Shown here: positions 41,654 through 49,389 of the stretch, piece after piece
How positions within the stretch are numbered: position 1 is the stretch's first letter
Layout: every line of letters begins with the position of its first letter
The notes under the pieces: generated by a model
Database searches by the model: none
Told to the model about the DNA's origin: nothing
Seen by the model: the letters and a program-made list of their open reading frames with translations, nothing else
Assembly: GCA_027491555.1 (NCBI GenBank)
Contig: JAOZGN010000004.1
Span: 1-64,000, forward strand
Length of the DNA stretch: 64,000 nt
Direction: 5' to 3'
Origin: Thermoproteota archaeon
GTDB lineage: Archaea > Thermoproteota > Korarchaeia > Korarchaeales > Korarchaeaceae
Made by a program: the position numbers and the translations under genes

Positions 41654-42903
41654 GCAGGGCCACTCTCGAGAGGATGCCGTGGACGGAAAAGTACCGGCCC
41701 AAGAGCTTAGACGAGATAGTAGGACAGAAGAAGGCGATCGAGGCCATCAGGAAGTGGATCGAGGATGTCAGGGCGGGAAAGAAGGTCAAACCCCTGCTTC
41801 TGCACGGACCCCCAGGCACCGGGAAGACCTCCGCGGCCTACGCCATAGCTAGTGAGCTGGACATGGAGATCGTTGAGGTCAACGCGAGCGACGTTAGGAA
41901 CAGGGAGCATCTCTCCAAACTCCTTGAGGGGCTGACCGCGCGGTCCCTCTTCACCGGCAAGAGGAGAATGATCCTATTCGATGAGATAGATGCCCTGCCC
42001 TCGGAGGCCCGCACCATCGCATCCATACTGAGGGAGATCCTGAAGAGGGCGCCCGTCCCCATCGTGCTGACGGCCAACGATCCATACGAGCAGGGACTCG
42101 CCCAGCTCAGGGGTCTCACGACGATGGTGCAGTTCACCAGGCTCCGCTGGACGACCGTCTACGCGCTGCTGAGGAAGATCGCCCAGCAGGAGGGGGTCCA
42201 CCTGCCCGAGACTGCCCTCAAGGCGATAGCGCAGAACTCCAAGGGGGACCTGAGGGCTGCAATCAACGACCTGGAGGCGGTCGCCAAGGGATCTCGGGAA
42301 CTCGTCGGGACCGTTGGGAAGCTCTTCGGGAGTAGGGACGTAGAGAAGAACATATTCGAGCTCATGAGGGCCATATTCCTGGGGAAGAACTGTAGGTACG
42401 CGGCCTGGATGACTATGAACGTTGACGTTGATCCTGACATGATCCTCAGGTGGGTAGAGGAAAACGTCTCCCTGGCCTACAAGAACCCAAAGACCCTTGC
42501 CCTGGCCTACGAGTACCTGTCCCGCGCGGACGTGTTCATGGGGAGGATCGTGCGAACGCAGAGCTGGAGGCTCCTCACATATGCAAACGAGATGGCAACT
42601 CTGGGCGTGTGTTCAGCTAAATTGACGACTGGAGAACAAACAGGTTACGTGAAGTTCTCATTCCCGTCGTGGGTGAAGCAGGCCTCTGCAACAGTCCAAT
42701 CCAGGAGGGTGATTAAAGAAGTGTCCCTCCAACTGGCCAAGAGGTATCACGTGTCCTCCAAGGTGGTCTCTAGGGAGATTCTCCCGCTGATCAAGGCCGC
42801 GTTGGGCGGCAGGCCAGCAAAGATCATAGAGTTCGCGAGGAGGCACGGGCTGGATCCTGAGACCCTCCAGTCCGCCCTAGAGAACGTTAGAGGGCTGTCC
42901 TGA
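41650..42903 (+). CDS. rfcL: Replication factor C large subunit
   Basis: Second clamp-loader subunit. MPWTEKYRPKSLDEIVGQ, Walker A LHGPPGTGKTSAA (near 51), Walker B LFDEIDALP and sensor-1 VLTANDPYE are clear. 417 aa. TTG 41650 overlaps the small-subunit stop by 4 nt, so the two are coupled. No obvious C-terminal PIP box is seen (it ends ENVRGLS), shorter than in many RFC-L. The last 17 bases overlap the convergent orc1/cdc6 gene. Confidence 0.94.
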   Translation: MSRATLERMPWTEKYRPKSLDEIVGQKKAIEAIRKWIEDVRAGKKVKPLLLHGPPGTGKTSAAYAIASELDMEIVEVNASDVRNREHLSKLLEGLTARSLFTGKRRMILFDEIDALPSEARTIASILREILKRAPVPIVLTANDPYEQGLAQLRGLTTMVQFTRLRWTTVYALLRKIAQQEGVHLPETALKAIAQNSKGDLRAAINDLEAVAKGSRELVGTVGKLFGSRDVEKNIFELMRAIFLGKNCRYAAWMTMNVDVDPDMILRWVEENVSLAYKNPKTLALAYEYLSRADVFMGRIVRTQSWRLLTYANEMATLGVCSAKLTTGEQTGYVKFSFPSWVKQASATVQSRRVIKEVSLQLAKRYHVSSKVVSREILPLIKAALGGRPAKIIEFARRHGLDPETLQSALENVRGLS

Positions 42904-44035
42904 TCGGCCACTTCCCCACCTTCCTGTTCAAGATGTCCTCCACAACCCCTGACAGCTCTTCTGGTGGAGCTCGGAGGGAGATCAGAGTTGTCTGCCCCCT
43001 CATACCCTTCCCTGAGCGTCGTATCTCGAGGATCCCTAGGGCACCGAGCTCTTTGACTCGCCTCCAAGTGGCAGTGTGCTTGAAGGCCGGGACGCCATAG
43101 CCCTCGGCTATCACGCGGTACTCCTCCTTGAGGGACCCCATCGTCACCCACCTCTCGCCGAGTCTAGACTGGAGCCTGGCAACCGCTAGCAGTATCAGTT
43201 GGTCGTGTAGATCGAGACCTCCTAAGATGGAGAGGTCCACGGTGGAAACCTCTGCGCCCTCCTCTGCACGTCTGACGTGTTCAACGTCCAGCACACGAGA
43301 ACCCTCGCTCTCAGCTAAGAGAGCGGCCGCCCTCAGGAGGGATAGGGCGTATCTAGCGTTACCCTCTTGGTAGCTGGTGGTCAAGCGGGCGATCTCTCTC
43401 AGGGCATCATCGGAGAAAGTGTCAGGCCTGAGCGCCTCTTGCGCCCTGGCCCTCAGTATGTCGACCAGCTGCTCTTGAGTGTAGGGCCTGAATCGGAGCT
43501 TGAACGTGAAGAAGCTGAGTGTGGAACTCTCGGCCAAGAACTGGGGGCGCGTTTCCTCCCTGTATATGACCACCAGCCTGTTGAGAGATGGTGCCTGGCC
43601 ATTCTCGTGGAGTCTCAGGAGGGAATACACGAGTTCCTCTCCTCCCTTAGTTAGATCCTGAACCTCGTCTAGGATTATCGCAACCCTCCCGCCGAGGTCG
43701 GTCACTATGGCCTCCAGCAGGGAGAGCCTATCTTGAAAGGAGATTCCCTTATCCGGCATTCCATCGCCTAGCTGGCGAATTATCTCTGACAGTACCCTGG
43801 ACGCGGTTCTGGGACTGAAGGAGCAGTTGACATAGGCGAAGGGGGTGCCGGTCGAGTCGGCTACAAGGCGGGCCGCAAGACGCGATGCCGCCGTCTTACC
43901 GACGCCCGTCCTTCCGTAAACGAGGAGAGGGCCCGACCCCGTCTCGAGCACATAACGTATCTTCTTCAGCTCTTCCTCCCGGTGGGGAAGCCTACTCGGA
44001 ATGTGGCTGTGTGAGAGCTTGTCCTCATCCAGCAC
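42887..44035 (-). CDS. cdc6: Origin-binding initiator Orc1/Cdc6
   Basis: AAA+ replication initiator. IPSRLPHREEELKKI near the N-terminus is the family hallmark. Walker A YGRTGVGKTA (40-49), Walker B IILDEVQDL (120-128), and a C-terminal winged helix from about 300 (GERWVTMGSLKEEYRV). 382 aa from GTG 44035. The frame stays open upstream through a plausible-looking GSLLGRI stretch but contains no start codon there. A large dyad covers the promoter region, and origins often lie beside this gene. Confidence 0.95.
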   Translation of the reverse strand: MLDEDKLSHSHIPSRLPHREEELKKIRYVLETGSGPLLVYGRTGVGKTAASRLAARLVADSTGTPFAYVNCSFSPRTASRVLSEIIRQLGDGMPDKGISFQDRLSLLEAIVTDLGGRVAIILDEVQDLTKGGEELVYSLLRLHENGQAPSLNRLVVIYREETRPQFLAESSTLSFFTFKLRFRPYTQEQLVDILRARAQEALRPDTFSDDALREIARLTTSYQEGNARYALSLLRAAALLAESEGSRVLDVEHVRRAEEGAEVSTVDLSILGGLDLHDQLILLAVARLQSRLGERWVTMGSLKEEYRVIAEGYGVPAFKHTATWRRVKELGALGILEIRRSGKGMRGQTTLISLRAPPEELSGVVEDILNRKVGKWPIRTAL

Positions 44036-44041
44036 TATCCT

Positions 44042-44078
44042 GCCCAGGAGTGACCCCTTGGTTAGGTCGCTCCTGGGC
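44042..44078. promoter_or_regulatory. 14-bp inverted repeat over the orc1/cdc6 promoter
   Basis: GCCCAGGAGTGACC (44042-44055) and GGTCGCTCCTGGGC (44065-44078) are complementary with one mismatch and a 9-nt spacer. The dyad lies between an AT-rich TATA candidate (AAAATATTAT on the minus strand, 44081-44090) and GTG 44035, centred near the predicted transcription start. It could be an autoregulatory or origin-associated binding site. It does not match the usual ORB consensus. Confidence 0.6.
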
Positions 44079-44129
44079 GGATAATATTTTCGCGGGTAGA
44101 TCCATCAGTAGAGCGGCAGGATGAAAGTT

Positions 44130-45143
44130 TTACCGGCGCCTCAGTAGGATGACCGAGGCACCGATGAGGATGGCGGTTATGCCTGCGGACGCCACCCAAG
44201 TGGCAAGCGATGGTCCAGCGCCCCCAGATACCTGAGTTGCTCTGGCTTCCAAGTCAGTGAGGTACGTCTGATTCATCGAGCAGAACTCTAGGAGAACATC
44301 CTCAGCGCGGCTTAATTCGCTGAGGAGTTCCTCCAGCTCCTCCGCACGGCCAGCAGTCATTAAGCCCGACTCAAGTTCCTGAATCTTTGACACGGCCTCT
44401 TCATTCGGCCTGTCGAGGATGAAGAAGATCGGCCCAAAGCTCCTAAGAGTTGTTCCTCTCGCCTCCACAGAGGGATTGGTTACGTGCCAGTTTAGGACGA
44501 CTCTTTGGTTTGGGTAGTCCCCCAAGAGCTTCACAGTGGATGCGCGAGGTCCACCCGTCTCGACGCAGTAGCCCGGGGGGAGTATGATCGTCAGGTTGAG
44601 TTCGTGCAGCGGCACAACGACGCTGGTGTTTCCGAATCGGACGAGAATGGGTTGGGTGTAGAGCTGATACAGCCAGGGGTGGCTCGCGTCCATGAGGTAC
44701 ATCAGTGTCTTAGTCTCACTCGCAGACTCACTACCGCGAAGGGTCAGGTCTATCGATATCTGCGCGCGGGGGAGCTCCGCCCCTGAGTAGCGGACCTGAA
44801 CCTGCGGATCTCCCTCCAAGACAAAGTCGTATCTACCCGTGATTAGGCTCCGGTTCCCTATCTCTGCCTTGATTATGGACTTAACTGAGTCCAGATAGAT
44901 CTCCTCTCCGACGGCCTCGATCGACTGCCTCAGAGATATGGCCAGGTCCCCGTAGAGGTTCTGCTGGATGGAGATCTTTGCATAGTCGAGAGAGGAGAAG
45001 TCCATCAGGACGTCGACCTTGTAATAGTAGGGCGTGGTCGGCGCCCCAGACGCGGCCTGGGCGCCAAGCGGTACTGTTAGCAGCAGGAGGAGGAAGGCTG
45101 TAATCGCCGTCAATGCAGCAGTATACGCGTATCTGGGACTCAT
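44130..45143 (-). CDS. Secreted, C-terminally anchored protein of unknown function
   Basis: 337 aa: signal peptide (about 1-30, hydrophobic AFLLLLLTVPLGAQA), a long extracellular domain with several N-glycosylation sequons and beta-strand character, a helical stretch (about 255-300, EELEELLSELSRAEDVLLEF), and a C-terminal membrane helix followed by RRR. Ends exactly like an S-layer-type or receptor-type anchor. No recognised family. Leaderless: TATA-like TTTAATTAT is 28 nt from ATG 45143. Its architecture recalls the ectodomain of the regulator at 24.3 kb, minus the HTH. Confidence 0.75.
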   Translation of the reverse strand: MSPRYAYTAALTAITAFLLLLLTVPLGAQAASGAPTTPYYYKVDVLMDFSSLDYAKISIQQNLYGDLAISLRQSIEAVGEEIYLDSVKSIIKAEIGNRSLITGRYDFVLEGDPQVQVRYSGAELPRAQISIDLTLRGSESASETKTLMYLMDASHPWLYQLYTQPILVRFGNTSVVVPLHELNLTIILPPGYCVETGGPRASTVKLLGDYPNQRVVLNWHVTNPSVEARGTTLRSFGPIFFILDRPNEEAVSKIQELESGLMTAGRAEELEELLSELSRAEDVLLEFCSMNQTYLTDLEARATQVSGGAGPSLATWVASAGITAILIGASVILLRRR

Positions 45144-45166
45144 CTCGCTCGGTTGGAGCTTCTCAG

Positions 45167-45229
45167 ATAATTAAAGGTATTGATCAGCGTCGAGGGCGAT
45201 TAAGCCGCCGAGTTGCGATCATATATTAG
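45167..45229. promoter_or_regulatory. Divergent promoters between 44.1-45.1 kb gene and AAA+ ATPase
   Basis: Minus-strand TATA TTTAATTAT (45167-45178) lies 28 nt from ATG 45143. Plus-strand TATA CATATATTAG (45220-45229) lies 28 nt from GTG 45252. Both genes appear leaderless, and the two promoters are about 50 bp apart. Confidence 0.6.
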
Positions 45230-45251
45230 GGGCGCGTGGGGGCTTCTCTGA

Positions 45252-46379
45252 GTGGCCGCATTGAGCACTTCGCGGGGAGCGCAGGCAGGATATCTGAGGT
45301 GGCTGCTGATAGGCAACCCATTCGCACAACTCTCCAGCGAGGGGCTCGACGAGGTGACCCCATTCCACGTCGCGACTGAGGTAGACAGGGAGTTGAAGGA
45401 GCTCGTCGTTGGCACGCTGGAGTCAGGCGACAAGGCGATAGTCGTGCTGGTGGGCGAGTTTGGAAGCGGGAAGACTCAGAGGCTCAGGTTCATCGCCGAA
45501 CAAATAGACTGGGCGGATCGATTCTACGTGAAGATAGACTCGGATGACTGGGCGGATGTGGCGAGATCTATCCTCGGCGCAGTCAGGTCGAGCATCCTAG
45601 ACAGGTTGCTCATGAAGAAGATCGGAGAGGAGGCTTTCTCAGACCCGCTAAGGGTGGGTAGGGACGTTGCTGCCGAGCTTAACAGCAGAGATCACGTTCT
45701 CTTCATGCTTGACGAGATTGAGAACGTGCTTATGGGGACTAGGAAGGACGCTACGGCGTTCGCAAAGTTCCTTCGAGAACTATACCAGCGGCTTGATGGA
45801 GGAAAGGTAATCCTCATCGCTTGCGTACCGGAGGCCATTCGGGTTATAGGACCATTTCTCAAGAACTTAGGCGCAAGGGTTCTTCATGTTGGGCCCGTAA
45901 CCCCTGAGGCGGCCACGGAGATCATCCGAAAGAGGATGGCTCACTACAGGGTGGAGGAGGCGGCCTCTCCCAGCCCATACTACCCCTTCACGGAGAAAAT
46001 AGTCAGGCTGATAGCCGAAAAGGCGAATTACAATCCAAGGGCAATGATCAGGATCGCGCGGGCCCTCCTATCGCACGTCACTGTTGGAGAGGGAGGGAAG
46101 GTTGCCATCGATGAGGAGAGAATGCTTGAAGTTCTGGGAGCCGGGGAGAGAAGACCCAAGAAGGTAAAAGAAGCAGGTCCAGCGCTCCCAGCTGAGCTCA
46201 CCCAGCTGTTTCGCTCTAAGGGCCCGTTCACCCTGAGAGAGGCGGCTTCAGCGCTGGGAGTCAATATCGTCGAAGCCTTGGCGATCATGAGGAGGCTTGA
46301 GAGAGAGGGGGTTGTGGAGAGAGATCGGTCGGGTAAGTACGTCATCCCTGGCGAGAACTCTGCCTCTCGGTCTGATTGA
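45252..46379 (+). CDS. AAA+ ATPase with C-terminal winged helix (Orc/Cdc6-like)
   Basis: 375 aa. NPFAQLSSEGLDEVTPF precedes Walker A GEFGSGKTQ (68-76), and Walker B is LFMLDEIEN (150-158). A C-terminal winged helix begins near 310 (LPAELTQLFRSKGPFTLREAASALG). Overall layout resembles Orc1/Cdc6 or STAND-type archaeal ATPases, but the PHRE motif is absent, so it is not an ordinary initiator. Leaderless from GTG 45252. Its 3' end overlaps the convergent helical gene by 38 bp. Function unknown; DNA-associated by inference. Confidence 0.8.
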   Translation: MAALSTSRGAQAGYLRWLLIGNPFAQLSSEGLDEVTPFHVATEVDRELKELVVGTLESGDKAIVVLVGEFGSGKTQRLRFIAEQIDWADRFYVKIDSDDWADVARSILGAVRSSILDRLLMKKIGEEAFSDPLRVGRDVAAELNSRDHVLFMLDEIENVLMGTRKDATAFAKFLRELYQRLDGGKVILIACVPEAIRVIGPFLKNLGARVLHVGPVTPEAATEIIRKRMAHYRVEEAASPSPYYPFTEKIVRLIAEKANYNPRAMIRIARALLSHVTVGEGGKVAIDEERMLEVLGAGERRPKKVKEAGPALPAELTQLFRSKGPFTLREAASALGVNIVEALAIMRRLEREGVVERDRSGKYVIPGENSASRSD

Positions 46380-46755
46380 TGTCTTGCTCCATCGCCTCGA
46401 GGGTTGACTGCAGCTCTTCAATCAGCTCTGACCACAGGGAAATGTACTGGGCCTCCTTGGGAGTGAGTTCCGTGATATCCTCCGACCAGGTGCCAAGGCG
46501 CTCCTGAAGCAATCGAAGCAGCTCCGCGTCGTCGGCAGCGGCGACTAGCTTGTGGACGAATGACGAAGACCACTTACCCCTGATGGCCTCTAGAATTCCT
46601 CTAAGCGCGGTGAGCTCACCTTTCTCAACGAGGGCAGACTCTTCAGCGTCTTTCAAAACATTCTGAAGGGACTCGGCGATTCTTGATCTGTCTTCGCCGC
46701 GGTGGATGTCTATCAAAGCCTTGGCAAAAGCCCTGATCAGTTCCTTTCGGTCCAT
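46342..46755 (-). CDS. Hypothetical all-helical protein
   Basis: 137 aa from ATG 46755, predicted entirely helical (ELIRAFAKALIDIHRGED, LTALRGILEAIRGKW, SLWSELIEELQSTLEAMEQ). Not recognised. ATG is about 29 nt from the TATA element GTATTTAATAC (46779-46789), so probably leaderless. Overlaps the end of the AAA+ gene by 38 bp on the opposite strand, which raises the possibility of antisense control between them. Confidence 0.65.
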   Translation of the reverse strand: MDRKELIRAFAKALIDIHRGEDRSRIAESLQNVLKDAEESALVEKGELTALRGILEAIRGKWSSSFVHKLVAAADDAELLRLLQERLGTWSEDITELTPKEAQYISLWSELIEELQSTLEAMEQDINQTERQSSRQG

Positions 46756-46778
46756 CTCTCGGGGAGAGGGGCCCAACC

Positions 46779-46790
46779 GTATTTAATACC
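46779..46790. promoter_or_regulatory. Near-palindromic TATA element, possibly bidirectional
   Basis: GTATTTAATACC reads as a TATA box on both strands. On the minus strand it serves ATG 46755. On the plus strand it is about 26 nt upstream of the stem that opens the RNA candidate at 46808. Confidence 0.5.
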
Positions 46791-46807
46791 CCCGCCAGAG
46801 GGGCTGC

Positions 46808-46890
46808 GTAGGCGGGGAGGGATGAGCTAGCGAAGCCGCTGAATTCAAGAGGAGGAGGATCTTGAGTAGTGACCCCCCGCCGCCGACAGT
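46808..46890 (+). ncRNA. Candidate small RNA upstream of tRNA-Val
   Basis: About 80 nt with its own TATA (46780-46787). The closing stem is GGCGGGG (46811-46817) with CCCCGCC (46875-46881), and a perfect inner hairpin TCAAGA/TCTTGA encloses GGAGGAGGA (46844-46865). Directly inside the stem are GGGATGA, one change from a box C consensus, and GTGA near a box D position, with CTGA in the middle after a 13-nt spacer. It could be a variant box C/D sRNA, or, because ACA lies 4 nt after the stem, an H/ACA-like RNA. Confidence 0.35.
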
Positions 46891-46927
46891 AGAGCTTAAT
46901 ATTCGCCTGTCCACAAGTCCCCCCGCT

Positions 46928-47003
46928 GGGCCGGTGGTCTAGCGGCTATGACGCCGCCCTCACACGGCGGAGGTCGTGGGTTCGAGTCCCACCCGGCCCA
47001 CCA
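46928..47003 (+). tRNA. tRNA-Val (CAC)
   Basis: Acceptor GGGCCGG/CCGGCCC, anticodon arm CCGCC-CTCACAC-GGCGG (anticodon CAC), T-arm GTGGG-TTCGAGT-CCCAC, CCA encoded. TATA-like CTTAATATTC (about 46894-46903) lies about 30 nt upstream. No intron. Very similar in its arms to tRNA-Val(GAC) at 54.8 kb. Confidence 0.95.
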
Positions 47004-47012
47004 ATCACTAAT

Positions 47013-47708
47013 CTATTCTCTGGCACGGTAGGAGACTAGGCGAACCACGAGCGGATCGCCGTCTTTGAGCCCAAGGGCCTCTCTCAGGCTCTTCGGCGAT
47101 ATCAGCTCTAGGACGTCGTCCGAATAGTGGCGCCTCTCCGCGTAGATTGCGTGCACAGGATGTTCGAAATCGGGTATAGAAACCTGGTAGACCTTGACGG
47201 CGCCGAACGTCCTGCCGCCCTCTCGAAATGGCGGGATCACCACAGGCGTGGAGGACACTCTCCACCTCCGAATAGCCTCTAGATCTCTGGCAGAGGCTAT
47301 TCTGAGGTTTAGAGTTCCTGGATAGGGCTCATATCCCAGAAGCCTAATGAACTCCCTCTTGTATCCTGCCCTCGACACGTAGTAGGCCCCCTCCCCCATC
47401 CCGTTGAAGACGACGCCCGTGATCTCCACGGGAGACTCCATCTCCTCAAACGCCAGGTGAAGCTCCTCGGAGAGCCTCCTCAGTAGTTCCCTACCCTTCT
47501 TGGTGAATCCAACCTTCTTGACCTTTCCCTCAGCCTGTACCTCGACGAGTCCCTGAGACTTAGCCTCCGCAATCCACCTGGCTAGCGTGGTCCTCGGCAG
47601 CCCCATCTCTACCTTCAGCTTGGTCACCTCCACGGGCGCTTGAACGGCGCCCAGCTTCGCCATGGAGATGAGGAAGTAGATCATCCGGGCGGCCTGCCTA
47701 CCCTTCAA
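47013..47708 (-). CDS. ribK: CTP-dependent riboflavin kinase with N-terminal HTH
   Basis: Makes FMN from riboflavin using CTP. The kinase half (about 90-231) carries NGMGEGAYYVSRAGYKREF and GYEPYPGTLNLRI, the family signature, and LRDGDPLVV-like KDGDPLVVRLV at the end. The N-terminal ~75 residues are a winged helix (PRTTLARWIAEAKSQGLVEV), found fused to RibK in many archaea, suggesting that it also regulates transcription. Overlaps the translin-family gene upstream by 4 nt. Confidence 0.93.
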   Translation of the reverse strand: MKGRQAARMIYFLISMAKLGAVQAPVEVTKLKVEMGLPRTTLARWIAEAKSQGLVEVQAEGKVKKVGFTKKGRELLRRLSEELHLAFEEMESPVEITGVVFNGMGEGAYYVSRAGYKREFIRLLGYEPYPGTLNLRIASARDLEAIRRWRVSSTPVVIPPFREGGRTFGAVKVYQVSIPDFEHPVHAIYAERRHYSDDVLELISPKSLREALGLKDGDPLVVRLVSYRARE

Positions 47709-48298
47709 AGGGAGCCCCCTCCCATCGAACAGAGTATATCCGACTTGGTCCTGTCTATCAGGGCCCTCAGAGTGTCAACTTTGTGTCGAACGGGAAGAAG
47801 AGCGTCGGGAAAGACCAGCAGAGAGAGGCGATCCATGAGCCCCTCCATGATCGTGACTAGCCCCCTGGCCCCCTCTAGGTCCCCCCTGTTGAGGAGATTA
47901 AGGGCTGCCCTTCTAAGCTCGAGGGCCGCGTCGGCAAGGCCGAGTACGTACTCCCTGCAGCCCACCCCAAGGTCTTCCGGCAGAGGTGGGTCAGTCCCAG
48001 AGAGCATCCTAACAACGAGCATGGCTTCAACGAGCTCCTGAGAGGCTTGGGCGAGGGTCACATATGCCAACTGCCGAGCATCTCCAGATAGGCCACTGAG
48101 GAAGGCGTTATGCCGGGAGAAAGCTCCTAGGACGATTTCCTCTGCCTCTTGCAGATGGCCTCGATGGGCGAGCGAGACGGCCCTCCTTGCGTCTCTCAGA
48201 AGTTCCCGCGATAGTCGGATTGAGTCCTCTCTAGTCTGCTCGAGCTCCTTCAGACCTTGATCGCAGTGATCTATTACTTTGGTTATTTTCTCCAGCAT
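47705..48298 (-). CDS. Translin-family protein
   Basis: 197 aa from ATG 48298, entirely helical: EDSIRLSRELLRDARRAVSL, AEEIVLGAFSRHNAFLSGL, QELVEAMLVVRMLSG, LGLADAALELRRAALN. The helix layout and the GDLEGARGLVTIMEGLMDRL C-terminus fit translin, an RNA/ssDNA-binding protein whose relatives form nuclease complexes. Acidic catalytic residues of the TRAX type cannot be judged by eye. Overlaps ribK by 4 nt. Confidence 0.8.
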   Translation of the reverse strand: MLEKITKVIDHCDQGLKELEQTREDSIRLSRELLRDARRAVSLAHRGHLQEAEEIVLGAFSRHNAFLSGLSGDARQLAYVTLAQASQELVEAMLVVRMLSGTDPPLPEDLGVGCREYVLGLADAALELRRAALNLLNRGDLEGARGLVTIMEGLMDRLSLLVFPDALLPVRHKVDTLRALIDRTKSDILCSMGGGSL

Positions 48299-48362
48299 GC
48301 GCCATCGGCCAAGCTTGGGCTGGTCCACTTTATTTTTCCCCTCGACTACCTGCTCGAAACTG

Positions 48363-49346
48363 ATGGCCGACGGCGTTGTGAAGGTTCCGCAACACGTTAG
48401 GGAACTGATGGAGAAGCAGGGATACAAGTTTGTGCTCAATCACTCCGCCATCAAGCCGTGCTACTGGTTTCGAGAGGCCCTGATGCGCGGCAGGACGTGC
48501 TACAAGAACAAGTTCTTCGGCATCACGACATGGAGCTGCCTCCAAATGACTCCCACCGCTTCGTTCTGCAACCTGCAGTGCCTCTACTGCTGGAGACTGA
48601 ACGCGAGTGACATGCCACCGGATTTCAGGTGGAAGGAGATACCCGAGGAGGGCGCCAGGTGGGACGACCCAGAGGACGTTGCCGAGGAGAGCATAAGGAT
48701 CCACAGGATGCTCGTCCAGGGTTACAAGGGCGTCAAGGTCTTCAGCAAGGAGTGGCTCAGGGAGGCGGAGGAGCCCAGGCACGCTGCAATATCTCTAACG
48801 GGCGAGCCGATGCTCTATCCCTACATCGGGGGGCTTGTGGATGCCTATAGGAGGAGAGGGATGACCACCTTCATAGTTACCAACGGAACCCTCCCAGAGA
48901 GGCTGGAATCCATAGAGAGGGAGCCGACGCAGCTCTACGTCACGGTGCCAGCGTACGAGGAAGGCCTCTACAAGCGGATAACCAGGCCCCTAATACCCGA
49001 CGCGTGGCAGCGGTTAAACAGGACCCTGGAGCTTATTCAGTCGCTCTCTGCGCCGACAGTGATGAGAATCACGGTGATCAAGGGGCTGAACATGGAGAAG
49101 CCGGAGGAGTGGGCGAAGCTCATCGAGAAGTACGAGCCCACCTACGTGGAGCCTAAGGCGTACATGTACGTGGGCTACTCGAGGAGGAGACTCTCCAGAG
49201 CGAACATGCCATCTCACGCGGAGGTGAGGGAGTTCGCGGAGGCTCTCGTGGAGGAGACGGGATACAAAATACTCTCTGAGGTGCCCGAGAGTAGAGTGGT
49301 CCTGCTTTCGAGGCTGGAGAAGCCCATCAGGTTCGACGGCAGGTAG
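48363..49346 (+). CDS. taw1: tRNA 4-demethylwyosine synthase (Taw1/TYW1)
   Basis: Radical SAM enzyme that forms the tricyclic base of wyosine at G37 of tRNA-Phe. The CNLQCLYCWR cluster motif is preceded by other cysteines (KPCYWFREALMRGRTC and SCLQMTP) that can hold the second Fe-S cluster. ISLTGEPMLYPYIGGLV and VTNGTLPERLE are typical. 327 aa from ATG 48363, which is about 32 nt from TATA TTTATTTTT (48329-48337). The frame extends to 48279 but runs antisense into translin. Confidence 0.95.
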   Translation: MADGVVKVPQHVRELMEKQGYKFVLNHSAIKPCYWFREALMRGRTCYKNKFFGITTWSCLQMTPTASFCNLQCLYCWRLNASDMPPDFRWKEIPEEGARWDDPEDVAEESIRIHRMLVQGYKGVKVFSKEWLREAEEPRHAAISLTGEPMLYPYIGGLVDAYRRRGMTTFIVTNGTLPERLESIEREPTQLYVTVPAYEEGLYKRITRPLIPDAWQRLNRTLELIQSLSAPTVMRITVIKGLNMEKPEEWAKLIEKYEPTYVEPKAYMYVGYSRRRLSRANMPSHAEVREFAEALVEETGYKILSEVPESRVVLLSRLEKPIRFDGR

Positions 49347-49389
49347 CGATCCCATTATTTAATGGAAAGATCAGTCGACGCGGCTTGAC

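Noticed and set aside
44036..44130. ORB-type origin boxes near orc1/cdc6
   Set aside because: I searched by eye for the usual TTCCANTGGAAA-type core and found none, so only the dyad is reported.
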